Below are positions 1-37,800 of a stretch of DNA of 64,000 nt, piece after piece. Below the pieces are notes generated by a model. That model worked only from the letters and a program-made list of their open reading frames with translations, had not been told where the DNA came from and did no database searches. Each line of letters starts with the position of its first letter. Position 1 is the stretch's first letter. The stretch comes from Aptenodytes patagonicus (Eukaryota; Chordata; Aves; Sphenisciformes; Spheniscidae), in assembly GCF_965638725.1 (NCBI RefSeq), contig NC_134958.1, positions 21,483,964 through 21,547,963 on the forward strand, in the 5' to 3' direction. The position numbers and the translations under genes were made by a program.

Positions 1-3000
1 GATGGACAAACAGCAAATCCAAGACAGACAGCCCTACAGTAGAAGTGAAAGATCAGCACTGAAGCAGTCTAGAAATATGAAAATTATATGCAAGACAGTG
101 GGAAACAGGGTTAAGAGTGCCAGCATCTTATCGCCCAACAGCCTTGCACAGCCTATAGCAAGCAAATACTGTTGCCACTTTATAGGTCACTGCATCAAGT
201 TTAGCAATTTGGCAGACAGGGGAAGCTTTGTGCTAGCACCAGTTTAGATGCAACATAGATGTCAGTTTGCTCTCCGGCCTTTTAACAACATCCCAAGCAT
301 ACATCATGTTTTAAAAGATGCTGCCCCCAAAAGACCTTTCCATCTACTCAATACAGCTCCAGAGGAAACAGATCAGTTATGAGAAGGTGCAGAGATCAGC
401 AAGGAAAAGATTAGCAAGATAGTTTCAAAAAAGGATGTGGAAGTAGGCTTATTATATGTAGAAAAGGCAGCTGCTCCAATCAGTGAGGGTGGCACCAAAG
501 AGTGAAAATTGAAAAAGACAGTTTAGAGGCTCAGGTGCCAGTCTGCTAAGCACTGCATTCATCCAAGTGTGTGCTTATGCTACAGGATATAGCACACAGG
601 AAAACCTAAGATCCACTGCACTTGGAGACTTCTATTGCATTTCAGTGGGATTTATCTCAGGCCTAAGACTAAATCAGTTACAAGATCCACTAACTCTGTA
701 CTGTGGAGGCTATCACTGTTATCACAAGTACTTACTCAAACCTCATCTGAAACTCCAAGTACTTAAAAATCTCACGAGCTGTCCTCCTCTTGCTATCAAG
801 ACAGATTTTTTTTTACTAACTTCGTTAAAGTGAGCTTGTTAGACCATTTTTTCCCCCCTGTTTAATAAGACAAACACACACCTGATCATGCCTTACCGGA
901 CTGTAGTCTGAATGAGATTCTTGAATTCTCATGAGCCTCGTATTAGGTTGCTGAAAGGCAGTAAAGCACAGGACTTGCACTGCAATGTACTTCAAAGTCA
1001 TTTTAATGGCAGCAAGAAGAAACAAAGCTCAATTAAAAAACACCCTTAAGGCAATTCTAATCCCATGTGTTAAAAAGCTCTGGATGAGGTCAGGCTCACT
1101 GCTGTAGGCAAGGTACATGCTTGTGTGCTCCACATAGCATACACATGTTCAATCATTCTTTGAATAATTTCCTGTGCAGTCTGCGCTGAGACCTCGTTGC
1201 CTCTTCAGCAGAAGGCACCAGACCCGGGTGGTTTGGATGTGCAGCCACTTCAGCTGGGCAGCTAGGGTGAAGTAAACATACTGCTAGCGATTTGAAGCTG
1301 CAAATTGAAGTACTGTCAAGCAACACACAGAACAGATCCAGCCACCCCTTTAAATAAAAACAAACCTTTCTCCCTCCCCAAATCACCCGGTGTTGCTAGT
1401 ATTAACAGCTTCACTGGCTGAAGTAACAGTAAAAGTAGTAGCTGCTGAAAAAAAGTGGCTAGACTTCATAGATAACATTATCAGCATTTGACAGCGTAGT
1501 GAAATGTGAAAATGTAATCAATGTACTACACTGTAATCAGTCCTACAGAGTTTCTATCAAACCTATCAACAGGGTACCAAGAATTATTTATTGGTTCTGT
1601 ATTTCCTGTGCTGCAAGATCTTACTGTAACAGAGCTGAATTTTGGTAGATTGTGCTACAGAAGACGAGTCACATCAGATTAAGTAGGGGGATAGGAACAC
1701 CCTACATACTGTATATTCCAAAGAGTTAAATACACAGAAGAAACCTCTTGGAAGCACTCAGCTACATCTAAAAAGTAAGAAACGTAACATTTTGCTTGCA
1801 ATAGTAGCAGGATTGCCTTCTATCGAGCTACAAGATAGACAAGAGGAAATCCAAACAGGAACTGAAAGTGTCAGACAGAGGAGTCAAGGAAGAAGAGAGC
1901 TGGAATCAAAACTAAGTCATCCCCGTCCCCTAAAAATGGCAGATACAAGCATATCAGGAAGGCCAAATTACACTGACACCAACATTCCTGTCTAATGCAA
2001 TCCAAAGCTTACTCATTCTTTCAATAGGAAAAAAAAATATTTCCCGATATATCAACCTTATTTCACTTGCTGCAATTTAAGCCCATGTTTTTTTCTTTCA
2101 ACAGTCACAGAAAATATATTCTTCAAATACATGAAAGATTTCCACAAAGAGGAAGGGAAGAAACTTAATATTCCCCTGGCTAGAATGCTGACCTTAAAAA
2201 TAATTAATACATGTGGATTCTGTGCCTGAAGAAGAAAGGCAGGCAGTTAAATCAGTGATGCTAAAGTTGAAGGAGAAATTAAGAATTCATGTTTAAAGTG
2301 TTAATGAGAATGGTGTTCAAACTTAAGTGTTGAGAGTGTAAACCAGCTAGAAAACACATGAAAAGGGGCACTGAGAAAGATAAAGGATAATAGCGCAGAC
2401 CACAGATCCTGAGCAAGTCAAATTAACACGTGGCTTGGACAGAGTCTCTACTGCAAACTACAGCACTGTTGAGCAAACCAAACTAGTTAGTACTGGAAGC
2501 AGTGGACCTGTGGTGGTACTAGCATTCATTAAGCACAGGCTGATATATGGTATTTTTTCTCACTAATATTAAGTAGCCCCAACTAAACTGCATGCTGCCA
2601 TGGCTCAATTGGCTTTGATACCTGAGCTTATCTCCAACTAGCTAGTGGAGGTAACTTTATACTACACTGCAGATTAAAGTCCTATGCTTGAAATAGGGTT
2701 CAACAGTAACAGCTAGAAAAACCACCAGCAACTAAAAATGTACTAGAGGAAAGCAAAACTCTTCCATCTTGTTCACACCTACATTTTTAGTTTTCTCTTG
2801 TTTTATTTTTTGTGTTGTTCATTATGACAATGAAGTCCACACTGGAAAATATTGCTTTGAATGTTTACAGGAGCCTGAGTTTCATTATGGTATAACTTCA
2901 TTTAAGAGGAAGGAGTCCCAATATAGGCAACTTAAAAGCAGAAAACTTGCATATCAGAATATTACCTGATAGACAGGGCCATGCTGTTCAGACTTTTCCA

Positions 3001-5724
3001 CTGTTCTTTAATACCAACGTGGCTCCTTGCTCAACAGTAAAAAAACCACTCTAAACTTAAACAAAATCTCATTGCAACACAAACATTCCGACTCAGGTGA
3101 AGAAAAAGCTAGGATGCAAACTTTGCTTAGACAGTTCGGCAATGAGTGAAGCAGAAAGGCATATGGCTTCACCGGCTCACTACAAGAGAAACAGTTTGTG
3201 ATAGCGCACTCTTTCACCCACAGGACAGAAACCTAGTCTTCTACTGTCATTTTTCTTAGCACATGAACAATTTGCTAAGAGCAGACTTTTATTAACAGTA
3301 GCAGGCAGCCTGGATCCAGCATACGTGGGAATTCAGCCAGAAGATGAGTAAGTCAAGAAGCTCTTCTCAGACACAAAACAGGCTTTTGGAAATGCATAGA
3401 CTTTAGTTCTAGAAGAAATCAAGGGTCTTTAGGTAAAAGCAGGAAATATTGCTCACATAGACAGCAAGAAGCTCAGCATATCAAGACACATTTTAATACT
3501 AGTGTTTTAATATATTTACAATGAGTAAGTTCTCTCTGTATATTTACCCAAATATAGTGCTGTTCTACTACAGGCAAAGTTAAATGCTAAATAAGCCACA
3601 ATTTCTATTGAAATAGGTACACAGAACACCACTTCCATGAATGGGTGTAACAAACTACACCTGCATTTTTACAATTTATAATGCACCATAACAGCATCCC
3701 CTTGACAAGCAGAACCACCTGATTTTCTTTCATTGTTTAAAGCTTTTAACAGGACACAGGTAAATGAACTACAGCTAGATAAGCCTCACATTTGTCATCT
3801 GCCTTTAATATCAAACTATCTCCTTTTCTACAGGATTCAGGATTAAGAAATTCTTCTCCAGGGTTATACTGGGACTGAAGACTGGATTTCAGAAGCCTGC
3901 CAGATCAGTTGCAGTTCTGGAATTCTAAGCAAAACAGATTTATAGCCAATTCAAGGCTTTTAGTACTATGGTAATATTCAACATTAACCAAGCTAAACTA
4001 TACTGAACCAGTAAACAAGTATTTAAGCTGTCTGGCTTCTAATCATCTTCAGAATTCAGGAAGTCTACATAACTGGAAGTGATGACAGAAGGTATGGTGG
4101 CAGAAATCAGTATTATCTCAATGAGAACTTGTGTATGCCTCCTTATTTGAGTATGAATCCCACTGTTTGCACTAATTAGCACACAGCAACCCAAGCACAT
4201 TTACAATACAAGATCATTCCAAGACTGTAAGAAGTAAAACCTCATACTACAGCTGTATTCATGTCTGACTACTAAGGAGATATCAGTTGTTCTCAACTTC
4301 AGCAAGTCATACAACATGCAGCGTATTAGACCCTTGCAAGTTTGTGTTTGTTTAGACACACAACACACTCTATCCACACATCCAAGACCTACTGACAAAT
4401 CATGCAAGAAGGCCACTGTTTCCTAGAAACAACTAATTCACAACAGTTAAAAGTTCTGTTGGGCTTTATTTAGACTGTTTTATGCTGAAAAGAGCTGTAA
4501 AATATTGAGTAGATTCAGAAAAAGTTTCCATATTCCAGCATGAATTCTCTGTATTTTCTAAAGCAAGCAGAGACTTCCCTGACCTACAAGCAAGTACTTG
4601 ATGCTATACCATCAAGTCATCTCTACTCCAAATCCATGGTCTTCCAGCAAGACTAACAAGTACATGCAATGTTAATTGATGTTAATGTTAAGACACGTAA
4701 TGTCTCCATAACTATCCCTACTTCAAAGAGGATATGTTCAGACTCTTGACTGCGGAGCTTATTTCTGCCTTGTTGCTAGTAAGAGCTGACTACTTTTTGA
4801 AGCATCCTTAGCTGTTTTGTGCAACACAGAAGTCTGTTTTAAAACCTCCCCTAGTCTGATTCTTACAAGCCAGGGTCATCTCGATCTTATTAGTCCAGGA
4901 TCCTACCAAGCATATGTACAATATGCAATACAACATGATGCAGGTAATCCTTAAATTCATTAACACCTTCTGATAGTAGGTTATGTTAGCAGACTTGCTA
5001 CCAGAGTCCCAGAAGGCCTTTCAGGTTAAGCCACATAGTGCACTAAGAATGAAAATCTAAGCCCCAAAGGCATATCATCTGAAACCCACCTTTAGAAATT
5101 AATATAGAATTCCAATAGTATACTTCTACAGCAGTGTAACAACTCTAAGAAACTTCAATCCCCCACAAGATATATTGGCCTTAACAACAGACTACACATT
5201 ATCTTTTCCTGAGTGATGTTTCTTTGGGTATTTGAGAATATTATGTTGATGTCAGTTTGGTTGAGCATGTCTACTTTGCATGATAAAGCACATAAGCAGC
5301 TGGTAGAAATTCTGAACATCCCTGGCTTCTGCAAAGAATGAGGCAACTGAAGCCATGGAAAGCAGAGCAATGACTAAGCATCTGAATAACATAAGACACA
5401 TTAGTGCATAATTAACATACAGCAGTTATAGTATGGCTATTCACCCCCTGCAACAGAGAGGCAACAGATTCTTCCTTAATTATATTCAGAAGATGTTAAT
5501 TTTCCACCAAGTTCAACCAAGTTTGTTGTGCTGTATTTCTCTAGTACTGTTTCAAATAAAAAGAATATGATACAATCAAGCTTCCACCAAACCTTAAATA
5601 CAGATCTATCGAAGTGAAGCCGCTTAGAACTGGTGCTTTCGTACTAAAGCCTATGCTTCTAGCACACCAGGACTCTATTTGAACAAATACACTGGAGTCT
5701 TAAACAGAAAACAAGTCATGTTTA
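1..5724. other. Flank downstream of TSPAN3; no gene identified
   Basis: AT-rich unique-looking sequence beyond the likely TSPAN3 polyadenylation site. All open frames are under 90 codons and none resembles a known protein. I see no CR1 fragment, tRNA or obvious exon. Additional minus-strand AATAAA hexamers occur (for example at 4465-4470), so a longer alternative TSPAN3 3'UTR reaching into this stretch cannot be excluded. Confidence 0.5.
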
Positions 5725-6575
5725 TAGGGAGGATATACAGAGATTTATTTAATCAGGTTTACTATTTACAGTTGAGATCACTTTCACATAGTACTTTGCT
5801 ACTCTACATGGCTACATTGTTTCCAAACCAATTTAAGATCTACAGTCTAACAGTTCACTCAACACATAAAACCGCTCTTCATAGAAAAATGATATTTCAT
5901 TATAGAACAGTAGTGCATACATTATACTCCTGAAAAGCCAGCTTATATTTTAAACCACTAACGTTTGAAAGATTTGATCTCTGAAGGTCAAAACTGCAGT
6001 CACATGATCCTAAAGTTTTGGTTAGGTTTTTTTTTTTACAATTTTATATATAAAGTGTACTGGACTTCACTTAAGTGTTTTTTAAAAAGTGACACTGGTG
6101 AGGGGCAGGATTAAAATCTTTTTTCCCTCAAATTAAATAACAGCTGGCTTCCTTTGTACAACTTTGGCCAAAAAAGTTCCATGTAGTGAAGGTTTAAGAA
6201 ATGCTCTCTCTATATGCAAGAATCAGCCAGTTAATGCTTAGAGGTAATCTACCAAAATAGGCACACATCCTTTGACTTTCATATCAACCAAATTACACTT
6301 AACTTGCAAATGGTTCTGAAATTAGAAAGTTTACTAGTATACTAAAACATTTAGATACATGAATAGCTGGCTAAAACAGTGAAAGTCACAGGTAATTATA
6401 TGGGTGTGTGTAAAGCTGAGTTGTTTTGCCCGTCACCAGTATACAGTACGGCTGTCCTCCTCTGTGAAAGGTGTGCTTTGACTATGCTTAGGGCAAGAAA
6501 GCTATTGCAGTAGACCTGGCCCATTCACCTTCCACAGAAGTGAGATAAGATTGAACTGCATGTTCGCATTCTCTT
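5725..6575 (-). other. TSPAN3: Probable TSPAN3 3'UTR
   Basis: This AT-rich segment follows the TAG stop at 6576-6578 directly and runs to the candidate cleavage site near 5725, giving about 850 nt. There is no intron-like signal or long open frame in the sense direction. The end point rests only on the AATAAA at 5744-5749. Confidence 0.45.
5744..5749 (-). promoter_or_regulatory. Candidate TSPAN3 polyadenylation signal (AATAAA)
   Basis: The plus strand reads TTTATT, so the transcript carries AAATAAA. A T/GT-rich stretch (TTGTTTTCTGTTT on the minus strand, around 5705-5720) lies about 25-40 nt further on, the usual layout of a cleavage site near 5725. It is the best-formed signal within 1 kb of the stop codon. 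Its use by the cell is inferred. Confidence 0.4.
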
Positions 6576-31520
<24,945 letters not shown>

Positions 31521-31570
31521 CGCGCCTGCCGCTCCTCAGCCTCCGGCCGCGCGGCTCCTCTGCGGTCCCC

Positions 31571-31590
31571 TCCGCTCCGCTCCGCTCCGC
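31571..31590 (+). repeat. TCCGC pentamer, four tandem copies
   Basis: Exactly four TCCGC units in the presumed TSPAN3 5'UTR or core promoter (GCGGA on the transcript strand). Confidence 0.9.
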
Positions 31591-31603
31591 CACTGGCCCC
31601 GCC

Positions 31604-31613
31604 CCACGTGACC
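31604..31613 (+). promoter_or_regulatory. E-box CCACGTGACC
   Basis: A canonical CACGTG palindrome with CC and AC flanks, of the type bound by USF or MiT/TFE factors, next to a GC box (GCCCCGCC). It is 84 bp upstream of the TSPAN3 ATG. Factor identity is inferred from the motif only. Confidence 0.5.
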
Positions 31614-31645
31614 CAGACGAGCCGAGGCGGCGGCGCGGGGAGCCT

Positions 31646-31656
31646 AAGATGGCGGC
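31646..31656 (+). promoter_or_regulatory. YY1-type motif AAGATGGCGGC
   Basis: An exact match to the long YY1 consensus on the plus strand, 126 bp upstream of the TSPAN3 ATG. In promoters this motif tends to sit just downstream of the start site in the transcribed orientation, so the plus orientation hints at a divergent transcript. Confidence 0.55.
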
Positions 31657-31662
31657 CGTTTG

Positions 31663-31673
31663 CGTCACGTGGC
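31663..31673 (-). promoter_or_regulatory. Second E-box, TCACGTGG
   Basis: A second CACGTG (31666-31671). Read on the minus strand the core is CCACGTGACG, sharing CCACGTGAC with the first E-box in the opposite orientation. The two are 61 bp apart. Confidence 0.5.
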
Positions 31674-31693
31674 GGGAGGGGGCGGAGGAACCT

Positions 31694-31702
31694 AAGATGG
31701 CG
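31694..31702 (+). promoter_or_regulatory. Second YY1-type motif AAGATGGCG
   Basis: A shorter copy of the YY1 motif, preceded by the same CCT triplet as the first and placed 48 bp further on in the same orientation. Confidence 0.45.
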
Positions 31703-31850
31703 AACCGCTCCCCCTTAAAGGAACAGCCGGGTGGCCGCGGTGGCGCCCGGCGCGTGTCCCGCAAGGGGGCGGCTGCGGAGCCGCGCGCGCTTTGGAGGAC
31801 TTTCCTTCCCCTCCCTCAGGAGAGGGACGCGGTTCGTCAGCCTCGATGGC

Positions 31851-34800
31851 AGCTTAGCCTGGAGTGGTCGGCACTCCTCCTGTTCTCAGAGATTCCCCCA
31901 GTACCACAGCTAATGACATCTCTCAGTAGACATTTAGATCATGAGGGAAAAAGAAACCCCGCTCAGTTGCCGTCTGAGGAGTGGTTTGATGGCAGGACTG
32001 TGTGCCTTCAGGAGGCTGAGGGGTGGTGTCGGGCAGGAGTGCTGGGGGCAAGAACTGAGATGAGTCCACAAAAGAGCAGCTGCCTCCGGGACATCTCTTC
32101 TGAAATGACAGCAACGAGGATCTCGTTGGCCGGGTTGCCTTGCCAACCTGCTACCAGCAAAGGGTATAAAGGTGCACGGTGTTGGACTGTGAGGAGATCT
32201 CTGGGCACACTGATGGATTTTAAAGGAGAAACTGAACCTGGCTCCCAGTGCCTACATTATCTGTGCACCAGGCATGGCAGGCAGGGAGAGCAAATGTTTA
32301 ATGAGGAGAATGCCATGCATTTTACAATCAGGACATTTGTCTAGTGGGAAGAAGGAATGCTTCCAGTGAAGCAAATGAGCATGGCTCTTGTTGCACAACC
32401 CAACAGTGAGGAAAGTGCAAACGTTGCTAATTGTTAGAACATTTTGGACGCATCCAAAGAGGGTGGGATTTGCCAGTGAAGAACAAAGGAAAAGTAACTT
32501 AAGAAATTATGAGAAGACGTGCATGTCATTTCACAAGCTGTGATTTTGCTGAGACTGCACATGTGCTCTGGGAGTGAGGGCAAGGTAACACCCATCCAGT
32601 ATTTGCTGCCCTATTTGTTCATAAGGTTCTCTTTAGCATGGCCAGAATTGAGCCCTTCATTGCAAAGGCCTTGTTTGCTATCTTGCTAGTCAAACCAAAC
32701 CCCTCCTCCCCAGTTTCTTCTAGCATCATGGTATTTTCCTTCTTGATCTTTCTTTTATTCTCTTTCTCCTCTCTAATCCTGCACTTTTCCCAGAAATACC
32801 TGTCATTCCTGAACTGCTCTCCTGTGCTTGGCAAGCTAGCTCAATAGCTTCACCTTGTTCATTTTCTAGCCGATTTACTTCTCAGGTGGAAATGACATTA
32901 CCCATACTATTGAGGGCCTCAATGTTTTAGGGATCAGTCTTGTAAAGGCAGACATGTAACAATCAGTTATATTCCACTGTTCTGTTTCCATGGCAGCAAA
33001 GTTAGGCTTTTTTCCTCCTACAGTTTTGGGAAGTTATATCCAGAACCAGTTCCTGGATACCATGGAGATACTAAGTCTTTTTTCAGCTTTCTTTTCAAGT
33101 CCTTATATGCTCATGGATAAAACTTCCCAATCTTGCAAGCCTTATCAGAGCATTTTCTGTCACTAAAAAATAATTTATATACCCAGAAGACATGCTCAAA
33201 GTTGGTTGCACTATTAATATGGTTTTGCATTGAATTTATGGCATTTAGGGTGTGATTGTGTCTTGTAATTTCTGCTCTTTAATGTGCTGTCTGTTTGTGC
33301 TTTATATATTACAATTCTGTGACATATGGTACTTTTAAAAGCATATAGATTATACTATCAAAAATGCCATTAAGAGTTGATAGAAAAAAAGCCTAAGAGG
33401 AGTTTGATAGAAAAAGGATTAATGATATTTAAAAATTCTTATAACGATTTTAATACAACAATGCTGTTACACAATTTCAGTGTTGAACTTAACAAACATA
33501 ACAGCCTGCTCTGATTTTCTGTATTAATTTTCTCTATTTTCACAACACAATACATATTTTGTTACAGTTCATAGAAACCGGTGTTCAGTAAACAGTCTTC
33601 GGTTTCTTTTTTGCGTCTAGCTTTGATAACTGAGAATGATGAAAAGGATGCAAGAAAGGGCTAGGACTTCATGCTTGGAGAGGAGACAAGTGCTGTTACA
33701 CAAGGGCCTGTGATGGGGTTGCAGCTTTATACATGCAGGGAACAAAAGGGGCTTGCGGGGAGGATGGCAAAGGGCTCTGGGGCGAGAGGAGGAACGGAGA
33801 GACTGTGTGGGCTGGACTCGCATTGCCTGAGATGGCAACATCAAACACCAAGAAAAAGATAAATGCCAAGTGTTCCTCTAAGCATGGCTCCTGAAGAAAA
33901 GTAAATATAACAGTGCCTGGCATTCTTCTTTGCAGTGCTGTCTCGCTGCTCTCATGCATAGAAAGCTCGCTGATAGCGGGTGCCAGTATGGGGTCTTTGT
34001 CAGTGTTTTTGTTAGGCTCTTTTGCAGTGAAATACTCTTGGTTCTTTGGAGAACACGTGAAATTTTTGGGTATCACCAGTCTCCATAACTTCAAATCCAC
34101 AGACTCTGTCTGGTATAAAATGTGGGCCTGCGCTGGCATCTCATACCAAGCATGGCATGCAAGTCAAGTGACATTTAGGGGAAAGATGGGACGAGTAGTA
34201 AGATGCCACCAGAACTTGCCTGCTTACATGGGAATGTAGGCAGGAAATTCTAGCTCTCTGCCTGCACGGGTAGAGGAGGAGGGACGGCTTGCTGAACTGA
34301 GGATGGGCAATGCAGTTCCCAGGAGAGCGGGGAGCAAGGCATGCTGGAAGCAGGTTGTAACAAGTAGTTTGAAAAACAGCTGCAATTTCAATAGCTGACT
34401 TGATTGAATTGGACTGAACTGTCTCCAGCACAGCTTTGCTGCTTAGATCTTCTCCATCTTTCTTGATGTGGACAGGTAGCTTCACTGCTGAGATGTGCTT
34501 TTGTCTTTAATACAGTTTAAGCTTCTTTGAAATTCTTCAAAGAATGTTTATTCAGCATTTCACAACATCCAGCTTGTGACTATCATCATAGCAACATTTT
34601 CAGAAATGTGTACCAGAAATGTATACAAGGATATCCTGCACTTCCATTTCTTTTGAGAGAATGAGAGGATCAAAGACTAAGGATGGGTGCAGGGCAAGAG
34701 TGGCCCAACGTTTTCAAATGCAGAATGCAAGTGTGCTAGCAAGATATTCACTGCATAATTTGTGAACTCACAGAGGCTCAATCTTTAGCATTTAATCTAA

Positions 34801-37800
34801 GATGCCATCGTGGCACAGACCACACAGGTTGGCTGAATGGCTGGTTAAGGTAAGTGGCTTGAGAAGTTGTTTTGCAGACTTGGAAGTGCAGAGACAAGTG
34901 TGCAAGCAGATACAATTATGATGTAGTTTGCCCTTCAGTTTAATGATGCCTGATTCAAGTCGCCATTTTTTACATGAACGTTGGGAGTTAAATTCTGTGG
35001 GCACAGGGCACTTTGCATTGATGCAATTGAGTCTAGACTGTTGTAAATCACTGATCTAGACAGTCCTGTAGACAATTCCATAGCAGTGATAATTTGCATT
35101 TGCACGCATGTGTTAGAAAAGTAAAACTGTGTTCTTGCTTTTGGAACAAACAATGTAGTAAATGTAATAGAAATGAGTTAACTCCATTTGAATGAATTAG
35201 GTAGTACAGAAGAATCTCATGCTTTCCACCAGCTCCTGAGGAGGTAATCATAAGTTTCTTCAACACTTTGAACTGTATGATAGCCTGGAAGGGTCCACGA
35301 ACATTGAAGTATGCATAGTAAAAATGATTGATTACCTGACATTTTCCTAATCAATCTTTTCATTCATCGTTTGAAATTACAGTTAGCAAACAAGAGCATC
35401 CATTTGTCAGAGTATTGTAAACCAGTGAATAGAGGTGGGAACTGGGACTGTCAATGTTAAGTAGGAAGGGCAGCAATGGTGAAATTCAGTCTTTCATGTG
35501 TTCTGGAGCAGGAGAGATCTCTTACTGCTTTGATTCCCACCCATCTGATTTTGTAGCTCCCAGGAATGCCAGTCATGACTTGCAATCCATTAATTTTACT
35601 GGTAGTAAAAGATCTCATAGGAGTCACTCCATGCATTTCTTCACTTTTTGATGGACTTGTACACCGTGAGCTTTCAGGTAATGATCAAATATTGGAAGCA
35701 AAGTCCATTTTATTGCCACAGAAGGGATGTGAAAAGAACCAGGAGCACCGTTAATGACTGAGGGAGGGGAAAAAAAAAGGTTGAGATTAGTTTATTAGCT
35801 TTTCTTTATATCATCTGACTTAACCTACATGAAATAGAATTTTCAATAATGAAGACGTATATACACATGCATACACACTGCATTTAAATAGAATTTTTGT
35901 GAACTAATTATGTAGTAATGTGTCCTTGTTCAAATACATTGGATGGCAGGCAGGATGTTTGTGTGCTCTAGTTGTGATTTATTCTAACACACATTTAATA
36001 CCAGTCATTGTGGTGTCATGTTAAGTGTTGGCATGCTGGAGGGAGACTTTTCAGATTTGAGAAGCACCACAGAAAAACAGAGTTTGAAGCTAAAAGCCTG
36101 ATGTTACACAGAATCTGAAACAATTCTCATATAGATCCAAAGGACTGATACAATAGTTCAAAAAGCAAGATCTGAAAAAATTCAGTTTAGAAACATGTTA
36201 CTGTTATTGGCAGCTTCCCCAGAGGTACATTAACATTGTTTTTATTAAGATGTAGGTGTAGGTTGGCCTCAAAGTCCACTCTGATGCTGGAGAGCAACTT
36301 AATCTGTGTAGTTCATCCATTTAATGAGAAAAAGGGAGAAATCATGGCACTGTCCATTCTGTTCTTTGGAGTCTTTTACACCAAACTACAAATAGCACGT
36401 TCTCCCTTCTCACTCCCCCATCATTACATTTTCTGCGTGAGCTCTCTGCCAGCTCCAGTCGACTCATTTTTCAGGATCTATAGCCTAGAAAATAGCTTCA
36501 GTGTAACATTACTTTTCCTTTGGCAGCAGAGCCTGCTAACAAAGCCCTTCTGTCTCCACACCTGCAGGTGTATGCTCCTGTCCCTGCACTGCCCCACTCC
36601 CTTTCCAGCTGGGCCAGTGCAACTATTTGAAGAGAGGGTGATGCTTTGTTATTCACAAACAGCTGGGCACTGCTGAAGAAGTGACAGGGGGATGGGAACT
36701 TCTTAAATCAGACCTGCTCTCAAGGAAAGGTTTGTGAAACCTCAGAGCATAGTTTGATGAGATTTCCCTTTCTGCAGCAGTGTTGGCTTCAGCAGCCTTC
36801 TGCTGGCTTCTCCATTCTCCCTAACCCTTCTTCACATGGCAGTAACAAAGATACCAGTGTAAGTATTTGTGTAACCATGGAGACCAAGAAGAGGGAGCAG
36901 ATTATGGTAAAAAATAACTCAGGGAAAAAAAAGTTGCATTTTTAACCTGGATTTTTCCCCAGTCGGTTCACTGGATGGTCCCCAAGAGAATATGCACCAA
37001 CCCACCCGTCAGGGCCATGAATAGGCAGAAATGAACAGTGGGCAAGTGTGGGTTGTTTATTTGCTTTCAGTAGAAATGCTCCTCAGACTTCACCCTCCAA
37101 GAACCTGGAATGTCTTTCACTTTACCTGATACTCACCAGTTTCTGTCTAGTGTTGGCTGGCAATGTAAGCTACCTCCCCAGGTTGCTTCTATAACCAATA
37201 AAAAGTGAAAGGATGGCTCATCCCATCCTAAAGAAAGTATTTAAGATTAAACGGATCACATCCTGGAGGGACACCTCTCAATCCATTAAACATAGAGGAC
37301 CCTAAATGAGCAGCTTAGGTGTGTGGCCAGATGAGCTCTCCTGAATTAAACTGTTACTGTTCCCTGCAGCTCTCAGCCAAAGGTGTGCATGGTTTCTTAT
37401 AGATCTCCAGTGCAGTTGTTGCTATTAACTAAAGCCACATGTCTCTCAAGAATGATGAAATACATGCATTCTTTCAAACCATTTCCGCTAGTATGAATTT
37501 AACATGCTGTAAACAGATACTATATAAACCATCATCACTTGCTGTTTGTTCTTTGTTCAAAATTCAGCTGTTAAGGTCATCCTCTGTAAGCTTTTGTGCT
37601 CTTTGTACTGTGCCATGTCTGTTCTTGCTCATATTCTGTATGTCTGTATTGCCTTTTCCCTTTTACAGCGTCCACTTTGAGCCAATTAACAACTCCTTCA
37701 CCCTAGCTATTTAAGTTTGTGTTTTACCTACTAAGAAAGTGTTTCACAAAGAAAACAGAAGATTTTAAAGCTGATGTAAAGATAAGACAGTAAGTCAGTG

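Larger units (their letters stand above)
31649..32344 (+). other. Open frame of 231 codons running out of the CpG island, divergent from TSPAN3
   Basis: The ATG lies inside the first YY1-type motif. The frame continues through the island into ordinary sequence and stops at 32342-32344. The product is low in recognisable structure: an Arg/Gly/Pro-rich N-terminus, no transmembrane segment and no known domain. GC-rich DNA has few stops, so the first ~60 codons are weak evidence, but the frame stays open for some 170 codons after the island ends. It may mark a divergent non-coding transcript from the TSPAN3 promoter. I do not claim it is a protein gene. Confidence 0.2.

Noticed and set aside
33696-34139. 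147-codon minus-strand frame
   Set aside because: No domain or family resemblance. It overlaps other random frames on both strands, and no splice or promoter context supports it.
36236-36676. 146-codon plus-strand frame
   Set aside because: Phe/Leu/Cys-rich translation of T-rich DNA with no recognisable family, consistent with chance.
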